From Branchiostoma floridae (Eukaryota; Chordata; Leptocardii; Amphioxiformes; Branchiostomatidae): DNA of 64,000 nt. Both the position numbers and the translations under genes were made by a program. The notes beneath the pieces are model-generated. The model had not been told where the DNA came from. It worked only from the letters and a program-made list of their open reading frames with translations, and made no database searches. The stretch lies in assembly GCF_000003815.2 (NCBI RefSeq), contig NC_049985.1:4616234-4680233 (forward strand), in the 5' to 3' direction. Positions within the stretch are counted from its first letter, which is position 1. Each line of letters starts with the position of its first letter. Shown here in pieces: positions 30,341 through 43,397 of this stretch.

Positions 30341-33300
30341 GTAAGCCACCCCATCAAGGGGGTTTTAACATCTACTAGTATTTGCCTTCATTGTGGCAGG
30401 CAAGCCACCAGACAGACACTAGTCCAATATATGTAGACACGTTTTTAAGTAAAAGCTGCTGTTAGAAATTGTATTTCACACAATTGATTTTTAATAGCAC
30501 CTGAGATATGGAAATGGACACCCAGTAATCATTCTGTCTGGAGCATACTGATTTAAACTCTTTAAATGAGAAAGTAACATCAAAGTTTTTATTGCTCTTT
30601 CGGGATTCGAACTTCCAATGCCACCTGCTAACAACTAACCACTGATCCAAATCTTTTTAAATTACTGAAATATTTCACAAAACGATTTTGTTTATGCAAA
30701 AGCCATGGCGATTATATCTTTTCTGTCATCATATAACGTTAGACACTTGTTTAATCAAGGAGGTTAGTCACAGAGAATTGTCTATAACCTCCTTTGTTTT
30801 GAAAGTTTAGACACTATTTCGCTAATCAGTCCTACATGCTAGGTTCTTGACCTTTGACCGTTCAAAAAACCCCTCTGCTCAGAAAACGCGCAACCTAAAA
30901 ATCTTCTTTTCAGTATCGCTATACATTTGGCTTGATTTGCTTGAATCGTAAATTAAAGGAGACGCGAAGGATACACCGCAAAATTTGGATATATGTCCTC
31001 CGAAATGAAAATACACTTCATCCAAAAATCGCTAGGCGGCTCTAATAGTGGGTCAAAGGTCGACTAGCAGACGAAGTAGGGTAACGCACAAAATATGGCA
31101 CCTAGAAGAAGTAAGAATCGAGGCGATCCTGACGAGCGCTCGAAGCTGTTGCAGAGCGTCCCACCGATTGAAAGGTAAGGATAACAAGGTCGAGGGGACG
31201 AGGCACAACATGAACAGGAGCTATGCGTGGTGCCTCTTTCTCTCAGTTCCTACTTGGCCGAACGGCCAACGTGATAACGTTACGTAATGGTCAGAAATGC
31301 AGCTTCTTAAGGGGACAAACGGTTGTATTTTTGAGGACCCTTGAACGTTTCACTTTAAAGGTACAGGAAAAGAATACAGATGATACCAGTCGTCAGTGAT
31401 TTTATCAAATGGTCAGTCAGATCTCAGCACTGTAACTTTGTTATAGTCGTATCTGACAGTCAGACCATTTGTTGGTAAAACTCCTGAAGATCACTCAGCT
31501 CACTTTTTTCTTGAGCTGACAATATCAAAAGTTCTACTTGTCTTGTTGCTCGTTATGCGGACCCACTGTAATTAACGTCATGTCTTACGTATTCAAGTTT
31601 TCTTCTCTTCACATAAGTCAGGTGTTTTTAGCTGTTATTTCATTCTACCGGTTTGGAAGATCAAAGTCCAGTTTACATAATTTGTACATTAATCACCTTA
31701 ACTGCTGTGAGTTTTCAGCATATGACCTAAAAATGTCAAACCTTCAACCTCGAAAATTCAGTTAAATTATAAAGTTTGTAAATGGTAAAACACATCAGAA
31801 GTATGGAAATCATAATCTTCTTTACTCCAGAGTGTTATTACGTTATTAAGATAATTATTACCTTCGGCTTTGCCAAGACTTTGGGTAACGTTAAAATTAA
31901 CGTTAGCGTTTGTATGTTTGTGTGTAGAAGACCAGCATATATCAAGAATGCCTGAATGGAATTTGTAATGATATTCAGTATGTGGGTATGTCTTGATAAG
32001 ACCTGAAAACGGTTGGATTTTGGGCCCCCTATGGGCTTGTTATGTTATTGCTGCAGAATTTCCTGTTTTGATATCTCTAGTTCTACGCATACTTTGGTCA
32101 TGCTTTTTGAGTGGTCTTGGATCCTAATGGTTGTTTGGTAGCTTCAGTGATGCTTGACATAATTTTATGCTTTGTGCTATGCTATTGTTTGTTTTGTCTG
32201 TTTGTTTATTGATTCACACAACAAAAAATCAGCTGTTGGGAGAACTCCTCCCTGATCTTCACCAGATCTGATATTTGGTGTACATTTGCTTGTAATACAA
32301 GTTGTATTAAATAGTTACTATTGGCTCTGAGACTAAACGGATTGTGTGACATGTGCGACAGCGCCTGCGAAGCTGGTATGTTATGCCAAAGGGTGGTTAT
32401 ACCAGCTTTATACTATAGACTGATACAGATACGGAAAATGATACAGATTGTAAAAATTCTCTCCTTCTCTCCAGTTCCAACAGTATCCAGTGGTGGGAGG
32501 ATGACAAGGATAACCGCAGGCGCTGGTGGTCCATACGGATCATGTACCTCACCATGTTCCTCAGCAGCATGGGTAAGGACAACTTTACTCTAACTTGTAG
32601 AAAAACTTGCTAACACATTACTCTTATTCAAGTCTATTTTGAGTCAACACTGATCAGAAGTAATGCTGCAGCTGCACCAATTCAACAATGGGCTGCTACC
32701 GTATTGGTACAGTTTTGTATTTCTCTTCTAGATTTAAAAAAAAGTGTTTTAGTTTGTTTTGTATAAAAATAGAAAGAACTGAGAGATGTAGATGTAAAGG
32801 GAATTTAAAGAATTGATTAAATGAATAAATCAAGGGACATCATTAGAGTCTACTTAAGATTTTTAAACTGATACTTTTAATATGGCACATTTAGACCAAA
32901 TGTCAGAGTCACTAGTACTATCAGTCCATTCTAGACAGGGTACTGTAGCTGCCTCAATCTTTTTGCTTACTAATGCCACTTTGTTTTCCTGCAGGATTTT
33001 CGATTGTTGTGTCTTCAGTGTGGCCTTTCCTGAGAAAGGTAGGTTTGAACATCCTTGCCCAGAAGCATGTACTGAGTGTTGTCATATATCACAGACAGCT
33101 TGAAATGAATGAACATTCTGTGACATCATAATCATATAATGATCAATGTGACTGCTCTGTTAAGTCTTTGACTAAGTCTTTGACTGCTCTGTTAAGTCTT
33201 TGTTAAGTCTTTAAGTCAGAAACATCATGATCATGAGACAAACTGGGGGGGATTATGCAGTAGAAGAGGCAGGAAAGTATCCACATTCCCTATCCCACAG

Positions 33301-36300
33301 GTGGACCACAGTGCAGACAAGTCATTCCTCAGCTGGGTTGTGGCTACCTACAGATACATGAGTGCCGCAGCACCATTTGTTGTGGGAAGGACTTAAATTT
33401 TTTTTCTCCGTATGCCTCCCAGGTAGACCACAGTGCAGACGAGTCGTTCCTTGGCTGGGTGGTGGCTGCCTACAGTCTGGGCCAGCTGGTGGCCTCGCCC
33501 GTGTTCGGCGGCTGGGCCAACCTGCGCGACCGGACCAAGGAGCCCCTCCTGGTGTCCATCGTCATCAATGTGGCGGCCAACACCATGTACAGCTACACCC
33601 ACGCCTTCCCCCAGCCCAGGGGCGTCTACATGCTGGTGGCCAGGGCACTGGTCGGCTTCGGGGCAGGTTGGTTGGAGCAGATATGCACTTGTTGGTTACT
33701 GCAAATCATTTTGTTTTTGCGAGATTTTGCACTATGAGGGGGGTTTTGCAGTGTACAATTTGGTGCTACTGCAAACAGTTCCGTAATCTTCAGTGATTGT
33801 TTTCTTCCCTAAGCCAGTGCTCGAAATACATGTACTTTTTTTCAGCCAGGTTCTCAGGTGGCAACCTGAGTCAGAAGCCATTTTGTGCCATCAAATATTT
33901 CAGGTTGCCCCACCTACAAGTTATTACTTTCTTCAAAATAACTACTTATCGATGATCTGTTCTTCTAGTTTCTACCTTATCAAGAAATAAATACAAAAAG
34001 GTTATGCACATAGGTGGGGAGAAAAGCGCACTGTGGTACCTGGGTTTGAAATTAATGTGGTTGCATTTGCAAGTGTGCAAGTGGGTATTTTGAGCACTTA
34101 CTAAGCATAGAACTATATCATGCACTGCAGGAAATGTCGCAGTAGTGCGTTCCTACGCGGCGGCAGCCACCACCCTGAGCGAGCGCACGTCCACCATGGC
34201 CACCATGAGCGCCTTCCAGGCCATCGGCTTCATTTTGGGGCCAGGTAATACAGCAAAACATTTTTCTCACAAATGTGTGATTATTTCCGTCTTAAGACCT
34301 TCCATACAGTGTGTACTGGTAGATGTTTCCATGCATCATACCTGCCATAAATTGTATTATTAGGTGGTTACATAGACATGAAAGTTTGTCAGAATTTTGT
34401 GTGTGATTTTCGTTTACTAAGTTTTTTCTTAAGTTTTTTATATACATTAGAATAGAGATTTTTTTTTATGTGTCTCTTCCATGGATAGAGTGCCGTATAC
34501 TTTCAGCAGATTGCTGTTTCTGTGGCAATATTTTTCAATTTGAGGCTCATATATACATGTACACAAGGAAGGGTGTAACTCAACCATTGAAAGGGCCAAA
34601 AGTGTAATTGAGTCCAAAACAGAATTCGATTTTACAAAATTGCACATTGCGTAGAAAACCATACTGTTATTGAAAAGTATGGCCAAAATGTGACTCTCCT
34701 TAAACACGTGCACGCATAACCTGTTGAAACCAACTAATCACTATCTCACTGACTAACTACACTACACCCCCACCCCACACAAAGTGTTACAGACGGCCTT
34801 CGTACCGCTGGGTGAGAACGGAATTGAGTGGAAGGCCATCCAGCTGTCCATCAACATGTACACAGGACCCGGCTTCCTGTCAGCTATCCTGGGCATCATC
34901 AACATCCTGCTACTCATCTTTGTATTTAAGGAATGTAAGGTGGCTGACACGGCTGGGCTGGTGGTCAACAGTCAGGGTAAGACTGGTATTAGGTCTTTTT
35001 TGGTGGCATCAAATCGGATATAATTTGGCAATGCCTCATAGCTGGAGGCATTTTTGTAATCTGCTTGTAATGAAAATCATCTAACAGTATGCCATAACCT
35101 GTACTTTGTGTTGGTAAGTATAATCTGTGCATTAAGTAGCTGATTAGTCATGACATTGCTAACACACTTTGCATGACTTGTATTTGTAATTCTAAATTTA
35201 TATCAATTTGTCATAGATTACAAATCTTGGCATGGATTTGAATCTGCTTGTACTAATATAAGCACTATTTGATGGAGGGATGCCAAATATCAGGCACTCA
35301 AGCAACTGGATATGATTTTGGAAACAGTCAGACATTCCAATGAGATCTCTTCAGTGTCACTGACAAAAGGTAGTGAATTCTACCTGAAACATCTGACTGT
35401 TTCCAAAATCATCTCCAGTTGCTTTAGTAATTGCTATTTGCTGTATCTTATTACCTGGATGTCTCACCTTCATCAACGTTAATGGAGGGATGTTTAACAC
35501 TTTCTAGGATGTTGAATTCACCTTGTTTCTCCTTTCCAACAGAGATAGAAAAGTCGGAAGAAGAGGGGACAGTGGACTACTTTGCAGTCATAGCAACCAA
35601 CATCCTGTTCTTTGTCATCTTGTTTTCCTTTGCCATTTTTGAAACGTAAGTTTTAAAAGTGAATAAAGAACTGAAGTTAACATGGTGCTGAACATATTGT
35701 TATTGTTAAAAAGATAACTATTTTTTTTTACATATTTTCTTATTTCTAAGAAACTAATTATACACAGATTTGTAACATAGCAAAGACAAGCTAAAGTTTA
35801 TAAGCTTATGAGAAGGATTTGCCTGCCAGAAGTAGGAAATATGATTGTAAAGAATATGATTTTCTTCGAAGGATGGCTGGAGGGGTAGATGTATAGATAG
35901 TTGGATGGACAGATGGATGAACAGCATGGCAAATTTCTCATCCTTCAAATTAGTAAAATTAATTAAGACTCACTTTGGCTAAACATTGGACCTTATTCAT
36001 GCTTTCACTGTCCTTATGCTGATATCATTTCAATGCCAGTAAATGCAAGTATTACACCTTGGCAAAGCGTTGTCCTCTGCAATTCCATTCAGTATTGCTT
36101 TTATACCTAGTACCTATAGTACCTACTTAGTCCCTTGACCTCCGGGTCGTTGGGTGACAAGGTAGGCATGAAGATGTAGAGCTGTCTCCAGGCTTGTTAT
36201 TCTCTTGCAATGGTCATCCTTATATACTCTGATACCATGTTTCAGAATCACGACCCCCCTGACTATAGTGATGTATGCGTGGACCCAGAGCCAGGCTGTG

Positions 36301-38471
36301 CTGTACAACGGTGTCATACTGGGCTGTCTGGCTGTCCAGTCTGTCTGTGTCATGATTGCCATCAGGATTCTCTCCAAAAGGTAAGTACAAACTTAAGGTT
36401 TGGTCATTTATATTTACTTGTTATTGGGTGGGCCAACTACTATCAGCCAGGGGCTGAATTGTGAGAAGCTTACAATAAGCGGGGTTATATCACAAGGGTC
36501 TGGGGCGGCTGCCATTTGGCACTATCTCACTGACAGGTGACCTCAATACAACAGAAATTGTTAAAAGTGGTAAGGTGAGACATCCAGGTAATAAGATATG
36601 GCAAATAGCAATTACTCAAGCAGCCACATGGATGCTGTTTGTGTCTTTGACATTTACATTTAACCTATGGCATTTGACATTTAACCTCTGACATTAGCCA
36701 TAATTTCCCGCAACTGTGACGAGTAAACATCTGCAAGCCAGAGGCAGGAACAAAAAGTTCTGAGACCTTTTTTCTTTCATGATGAAAACCAAACCTTTGT
36801 TTTTTTCAGGTTCAATGAGAAGAGGATGATGCTTGTTGCCTTTTTCATCATGCTTGGTTCCTTCGTCATGCTGATTCCTTATGGGGACCAGCCAATTCCC
36901 AGGGTCGCAGGAGGTACTGTAAATGCCTTTAATTTCGCGGTAGCGGGAAAAGGGACTTTTCGCGGTGGATTTAAATTCGCGGTAACACCATAGACTGCAG
37001 TCTAATACCATAATAGAAAAATGTTCGCGGTGGTTTTAAGTTCGCGGTAAAGTGGTCACCGCGAAAACCGCAAACATTAATCCACTGTGAACATTTCTGC
37101 ATTTACAGTATTCTTCATGTTCTTGCCATGATCTGGAAATTCTATCTCAGAAGTGAAAGCAAAATTTTGGATGTAGTTTTGACAATGTCTTGAGGGCAGA
37201 ATGTTTAGTGGCAGGAGGTAACTTCATATTTATTGATATTGCCATGATTTCTGGAAATAGTTCAATATTTTATCTCAGAAGTAAAAGCAAAACTTTGGAT
37301 TTATTTTTGGCAATGTCTTGATAGCAAAATGTTTTTGCCTGCGTATTTCACATTGTCTGTAACAGAATCCACTGTTACAAAAAGACTTTTGAATCCTTTG
37401 TTTTCATTACATTTGCTTTCCACACTGAGAATTACAGCAAGGAGGTTATATAGACAATAACCTCCTTGGTTACAGAGAGAATCTTTAATTATTGGTATTG
37501 TATGCATAATAGTTAACCCAGTTGTGTTTTCGTTGTCAGGTCTCCATCCCGCAGTAAACATCACCACTCCAAGTCCACACCCACAGAACATCACTCACTC
37601 CCCCAACGTCACAGTCCTCACCACTCCTGCAGCAACTACGCCCCCTAGGGGCTGTCCCTGGGAGTACAACTGGTGCGACAACACACCCAAACTCTTCATG
37701 GGACAGATGTTTGCTGGGTTCTTCCTCCTGGGACTTAGCTACCCCACAAGCAACGTGTTATCGTATGCGATGTACTCTAAAATCCTGGGCCCCAAACCAC
37801 AGGTATTTTACAATTTTATTGTTTATTCCTGTAAAGACAATGTTGTGTTACAGCTTCAACCTGCTAAAAAAAGTCGTTTGGCAACAAATTTGCCTCGGTT
37901 ATGGGGTTAGTCAGCTGGGAGGAGGTTAAAGAGCTTATTTATATCTTAAGAGAATTGCAATTACTATTAGAAGGATTGTCAAGAAACTAATTTTTGTAAA
38001 GTTCTTTTGTTATTCATTATTTTGAATTTCTCACTGAATCAGTAGTGAAGTATGTACATTTGTATGTAGCATGAAGACACTGAAATGAGATAGCCCATGG
38101 TTAACTACATGTAGTCTGGGACAAGAAACCATGTGGAAACACAAAAAACACCAAAGACAAAACCTCCACTTTTAGGAGATGATGATTGAACTTTACACAA
38201 CCAAGCATTCAAACTGAAGCAACTAATTTCTTTGTGGGTGACATTTCAGGGCACTTGGATGGGATGGCTGACGGCCTCGGGCAGTCTGGCCCGCACCCTG
38301 GGGCCCGTCTTTGTTAGCCAGATCTACACGTACCACGGCCCGCGGATCGCCTTCGGGGCCGCGGCAGGCATCGTTCTAGTCGCCATCTTCTGGCTTATCG
38401 GAGTCTACAGAAGGCTGGTTCCTTATGTGGAAAGAAATAAGATTCTTACTTCATATGCTAGTGCAGACTAA
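30111..38471 (+). CDS. MFSD8: Lysosomal MFS protein MFSD8 (CLN7)
   Basis: Polytopic endolysosomal membrane protein of the major facilitator superfamily; loss of the human gene causes CLN7 disease, and a chloride-channel role has been reported. Exons: 1a 30111-30340 or 1b 31095-31174, then 32475-32572, 32995-33038, 33423-33666, 34131-34244, 34785-34976, 35543-35645, 36246-36380, 36810-36913, 37540-37802, 38250-38471. All phases match. The protein is 532 residues with exon 1b or 582 with 1a (human about 518). Family signatures are [60 protein letters not shown] and [10 protein letters not shown] followed by [18 protein letters not shown] luminal loop near 37550-37625 carries NITT, NITH and NVTV glycosylation sequons. 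Two elements sit close to exons: an exon-4 echo at 33301 and a MITE at the exon 9 donor. Confidence 0.96.
31095..31174 (+). CDS. MFSD8: MFSD8 candidate first exon 1b
   Basis: ATG at 31095 (A at -3, G at +4) encodes [19 protein letters not shown] and on to PPIE, ending AG|GTAAGG in phase 2. ERSKLL is an acidic dileucine motif in the same place as the human one, and the resulting 532-residue protein is closest to the family length. I favour this as the main start. The same donor phase as exon 1a suggests alternative first exons. Confidence 0.7.
33301..33353 (+). pseudogene. Decayed partial copy of MFSD8 exon 4 start
   Basis: GTGGACCACAGTGCAGACAA and the bases that follow repeat the first 53 bases of the exon at 33423 ([17 protein letters not shown] against [17 protein letters not shown]), 122 bp upstream and with an intact CCACAG acceptor. 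It then diverges and has no proper donor. Confidence 0.85.
33815..34098. mobile_element. TIR element, CAGTGCTCGAAATAC family
   Basis: Begins CAGTGCTCGAAATACATG and ends GGGTATTTTGAGCACTT. The flanks share CTAAGC, possibly a decayed 8-bp hAT target duplication. It lies in the MFSD8 intron before the exon at 34131. Related to the element at 19202. Confidence 0.55.
35300..35425. mobile_element. Foldback element in MFSD8 intron
   Basis: AAGCAACTGGATATGATTTT and GGAAACAGTCAGACATT are mirrored at 35388-35425 (GACTGTTTCCAAAATCAT then CCAGTTGCTT). About 37-bp arms with a 50-bp loop. Confidence 0.75.
36917..37108. mobile_element. Mariner-like MITE at MFSD8 exon 9 donor
   Basis: CTGTAAATG and CATTTACAG ends flanked by TA. 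Nearly the same sequence as 20622-20829, so a fairly recent member of the family. The left TA is bases 2-3 of the intron, so the splice donor is G from the host followed by TA of the target site and then CTGTAA of the element. Confidence 0.88.
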
Positions 38472-38896
38472 TGTAGATTGTAGTTGTACAAGGCTTGTTC
38501 AATTTTTTAAAAAGCTTTAAAATTTGTACTTTTGGTACCACTGTTACTAATAAGGGATGTGTGCAATTTTTTAATTGATTTTAAACTGTACTCGACTGCA
38601 TATATTACTTTTGATTATGTAATCAGAAAATTGTGTAACTTATATCGATAATTGTTAGAGCTGTACTGAATGCATTGCATATTAAGTATATGATCAAAGA
38701 GGTGTTTTGTAACATGCAGGGTATTTTCACAGCAATCAGTGAGTCAAAACTTGTTTTTAGTATTTTGGGGTCAGTTTGTAATATTGCACAAGATAACATC
38801 AAGAAGTATATAATAGATCTAACTTGTAGATATTTTAAACTTCTAGTACCTCTCCTTACAGACCACAATTTTATGCTGAATCAGCAAGATGTACTA

Positions 38897-39100
38897 CTGT
38901 AACTCCTGATTTTTTCAATGTACTTTTATGTTCACGGTTTTCACGGTGATGACTGTAACGTGAACTTATCATTACTGATAACAAATAATACATGAGAATT
39001 TTTCAATGCCCACCTGTCACCACAGTGAACAGTTCCGAGAACAAGTTAGATTTTCTCAGACCGTAAAAGTTTGGTACCGAGAAGACGAAGTGAATTACAG
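38897..39100. mobile_element. Mariner-like MITE, CTGTAATTC family, second copy
   Basis: CTGTAACTC at the left and GAATTACAG at the right, TA on both sides. Co-linear with 11944-12150 over its whole length (shared GACTGTAACGTGAACTTATC-like and GGTACCGAGAAGAC blocks). Confidence 0.8.
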
Positions 39101-41118
39101 TATTTTTTTCTACTGCAGCTTTTGATAAAGGTTGCATGCATCCGAAATTTGGTCCATGTCTATTTTGATATTCTATATTTTCCTGAAACTATGCAAATTA
39201 TTATATCAAACAAAATCCTCCTGTGAACTGCCATATCATATTTTTTACAGACCAATATTACCTCAAAGGAAAAACTGCAAAATGTATGACTGTATGATCA
39301 CTTCACTAGATATTAAGCCACTGAATGTATTTTACACATATTATGCAGTAAGTTGATAATGATTCGAGCAGGTGGTGGCCGGAACACAATATTATGGAAA
39401 GAAAATGTCTAAATAAATCTATGTAAATTTGAATGTATATGGTGAACCAAGTGGACTAACATGTATTCATCTACTTATCCTAGTAGCTAGTGAACAAAAT
39501 GGATATTTGGAAAACAATATTTTGTTAAATAATAAAATAACTACAAGGACAAACAGAGTTTTTGTGTATGAACTTTATATTCTGGTGTATGGGAAGAAAC
39601 ATGGCACGAGTAAACACAGTGTATACCTTCAGTACAAGTTGTAAGAGAGGAACTGGCCTGAAGAGTCCTGAAGATGAAAATATTGCAACTTTTCTTAACA
39701 TGGTTGTTCAAATACACATTTGTTTTCACCCTAATTCCTAAAATTGTTTCAACCCATCACCCTTTGACAGTGCAAATCAGAACTTGGCTTTAGGATCGGC
39801 TCATTATTTGCAAGGTTGACAGCAGGGTTAACGTTTCACTTATATATTTCCTTCATACAAATATGTGAAAATGTTCTGCTTAGATTTTCTAACATATGAG
39901 TGTAATTTTTGTATCAAATATGAATAAACAATATTCAAACCTTCCTTTGATCAGAATGAAGGGTAACAAAATACCATGAAACTTAACTATAACTACTCCA
40001 AGGTCTGTAGTTGTGCACTTTTTCAAGTCACAAAATTGACTTCACAACGAAAGAGCTACTTACATAAAATGAAACATCATGATCACAACATTACTTAGTA
40101 CAGTAGATACATTTTGTATAAGAGGATGATATCACTGCTGGACTAAGTTCAAGCGATTATAACGATGTAAAGGGTAGTGGTTTCTGTAAAAACAAGAAAT
40201 ATAAATATGATAAAACAAGTAAGTACATGTATGTAACAATGACAAATGTTCAGCAAAATTACACTGTGTAACATCATAATAATGTCTACAAAACCATCAC
40301 ATATGGCCCCGTGCTGATCACCGCAACTTGAAGAACATACAGGTAACCTTCATCAACATTTATCCGCCAGCTTACACATATCCACCGCATTGCTAATGCT
40401 CTCATGAATGTCTGATGAAGGAACATTGCTATGCTTTATCTTTATTGATAGCTTCAATTACAGATCAACTGTAGAAAATGACAGCAATATAATTATGTTG
40501 CAGTGAGGTCTCTTTCCTCATTCTATTAGGTTGTCATATGATTTTGATGTTGGAGAACTTTTACGCAGGCTGTGACAGAAACAACCACCAACAAGGTCAG
40601 TCTAAGACAGTCAGCAGTGAAAATTTTTAAAACCTAATTTGTAAGACTATTCCAAAGACCGTCATAATTATGACAAATGTGACTTGAGACCTTAACCAAA
40701 ACGTGTTGGTTGCAGACAGCACCAAAACAACCAGTGAACAGCTCCATTTTTATATCAAACCATGCTATCAACATTCTAACCAAGCTGTGTACAGCTTTCA
40801 CATTGCTTTGCCAAAATCTTGCATTTGATATCTTTATATCAATATATCTACCACTAGTTTTGTCTGCTCCAGCAGATAACAAAGTCATACTGAGAGATAA
40901 AATAACTTCTTGAGTACATAAAAACGTAACACTGAATAAAACTTAACAACATGTATATACATGTAACGTTACTTACAACATAACGTTATAGATAAGCATA
41001 TTCCTCTTTTCTGATTAAATACAAACTGCCAAATATTAACTAAAAGTTGATATGCACATTTTCCCTTCCAAGGCCTTTCACTTCCCTCAATAAACTCTTT
41101 TTCTTGGCAAACGTATTC

Positions 41119-41818
41119 TAGAGTCGATTCCAAGACACCATGAGGGTTTTTAGACAATAATTGTAATAAGTTGGAATCATTTTGAAAAAAGAATGTCTAA
41201 GCCACAACAATTATAATTTAAAAAATAAAAATAACATGGAATTTTGAATCTATTTGAATTCATTTGAATACTTTGGAAACATTTTGAAAGAGATCACACA
41301 AAAATCTCTTTATTTACAATAATTTTCAAACATCTGCAGGATTCTTTCACTTTTAGAAATATTTACAAAAAATGGTAATCCTTGCCAAATGGTAGAACTA
41401 GTTTATTGGCCCCATAAAAGTTAGCCCCTTTTGTCTGCCTGGTATATTTTTAGATTTCACTGATGGGCACTGGTGGGTCCTTTGTGGTAGGCCATTGACA
41501 TGACACCTAACCATACTTTGCAAGGATGTGTGAATTGCTTTCTTCCCAGCCCACTGACCCAATATTACAAAAAATGGTAGGAAATGGTAGAAAATGGTAG
41601 AATGCTGTTATCATTGTTTAGAAACCATTAGAAGTATCCAATTCCACACCATGAATATTTCCAAAGTTTTACAGGACCAGGGAAATATTTATAAAGTTGA
41701 ATAAGTGTTAAAAATATTTCTAAAGTATGAAATGTCCTAGACATATAATTACAAAACTTTAAAATCAATTCTAAACAATGGCAACAAACATCCGCACGGT
41801 GTCTTGGAATCGACTCTA
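41119..41818. mobile_element. Possible 700-bp TIR element
   Basis: TAGAGTCGATTCCAAGACAC at the left is mirrored by GTGTCTTGGAATCGACTCTA at the right, a perfect inverted pair of about 20 bp. The interior is AT-rich with repeated AAATGGTAG motifs and no coding capacity. A target duplication was not clear. Confidence 0.6.
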
Positions 41819-43397
41819 CAACTCTACATAACTCGACTAAGACAGTAAAGAAGACATTGTGCAAATCACCACAAGGAGTGTTGTACAACATGTAGTAGTT
41901 ATAGTAGCTAAGAAAACGTAAAGGACTATCAATTTAAGAGGAAGGTTACAACAATTTTTACCAAGCATAACAGATTTGTGTTTTAATATAACAACATCAT
42001 GGTTCTCAAAAACTCAGTTTTTGTTTCTTGAAGTTAAAAAGGAATGGTTGAAGTAGTGACAGTCCTGTTATAATTGTCTCTAGTTCTGGAAAGGTAAAAA
42101 CTATACATCATGCAATGTATATTTCACATGTGTACCTCACAGACCACAATGATCATTGAAGTCTGCGCTACAACAGAAAGTTCCCTTTTCCCAAGAGAAA
42201 GGAGGAGAGAAAGAGACAGGGCAAAGCAACTGACAAGAAAACATAAGATCAGTTTTGGAACAATAAAGCATAACCTAATTGATCTTGTAGCAATTCGAAG
42301 TAGAACAATGCTGAAAGCTAGAAATGTAAAAATTGCACAGCCAACCCTCATCAAACCATCTAAAATCTCACTCACTAAAATGTCAAAATGGTGTGATTCA
42401 AACTTCCTACTGGAACATGTAGGTTTTGATACGTATGACAATGTGCCTGGCACTACTTTTCAGTTATTGCTTTCAACATCATGGCACAGGAATTTCTACA
42501 TTGCTTTTTTGTCAATGCGCAAAACATACCATAAAACCCTTCAACAGACCTCACTCAATAAAAGTCATTTGCTTAATAGGTATGGAGTTACCCAGGCAAA
42601 ATTCAAATCAATGGGACAGACTGAGGGAGAAAGCATTCATTTGGCAGATCTATATTTTGTCATTTGTCTGAACAATTTGACAGTGTCCATGGCACTTAAA
42701 ATAATCCCATATAAAAAATCTTGAATAAAACGTGTAAACAAAAAAACATGGGACTTGTTTATGGCCATATATCGATGCAATTGTTGGTTCTTGGATATCT
42801 TTTTGTAAATTATAACAAGACAACAGAAGACTGGGAGGACAAATTGCATCTGCCTCCATTCAGTTTGAATGCAAACACCTAAAAGTGGAGATGAATATCA
42901 CTATAATAATGTATTGACTCCTCTGCCCACTAGTACTGTAAAAATCAACAACTGACGTATTATCAAGGTATATTCTTGTGGTGAATACATACCTTTCAAA
43001 CCTGCCTTTATTCTGCGGTGAAAACTTCTTTCTCTAAATTCTGCTTCTAAATACAGATTTCAACGAGTTGATACTAAAAATCCAACATGGAAAATTTTCT
43101 CCAAACTACCCTCTAATGGTCTTTTCAAAGTACATGTATCAGTATAAATTTTGTGGTTATACGTCTCCTGTATAGTAACCTTGCTCTTAGTTGTTTGTAG
43201 TACATTCTTGTAGCAGCGCCAAAATTCATCATTCAGTACATATACAATATCTTACTAAAATCTGGGACACCAAGATTGTGCTTGCCAGGCTTATACTGAA
43301 CTTGCAATTTTTTCCTGCAAATTGCAAGTGGGGATTTTGGGCCCTGTGTGGTATGGAAATGTTTGAGACCAATGATAGTGAACTGTGGGGAACCAGT

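Larger units (their letters stand above)
38472..43397. other. MFSD8 3' UTR and intergenic AT-rich region
   Basis: No host exon is supported. AATAAA near 39413 and 39920 are candidate polyadenylation signals for MFSD8. The left part holds the MITE at 38897, and 41119-41818 is bounded by inverted ends. The open frames around 42110-42724 on both strands lack homology. The right end may carry the 3' UTR of the minus-strand mucin-like gene (TTTATT near 43010 reads AATAAA on that strand). Confidence 0.5.

Noticed and set aside
42110-42724. 204-codon plus-strand frame and an overlapping minus-strand frame
   Set aside because: Composition is that of AT-rich intergenic DNA. No domain, no splice context, and no similarity recognised in either strand.
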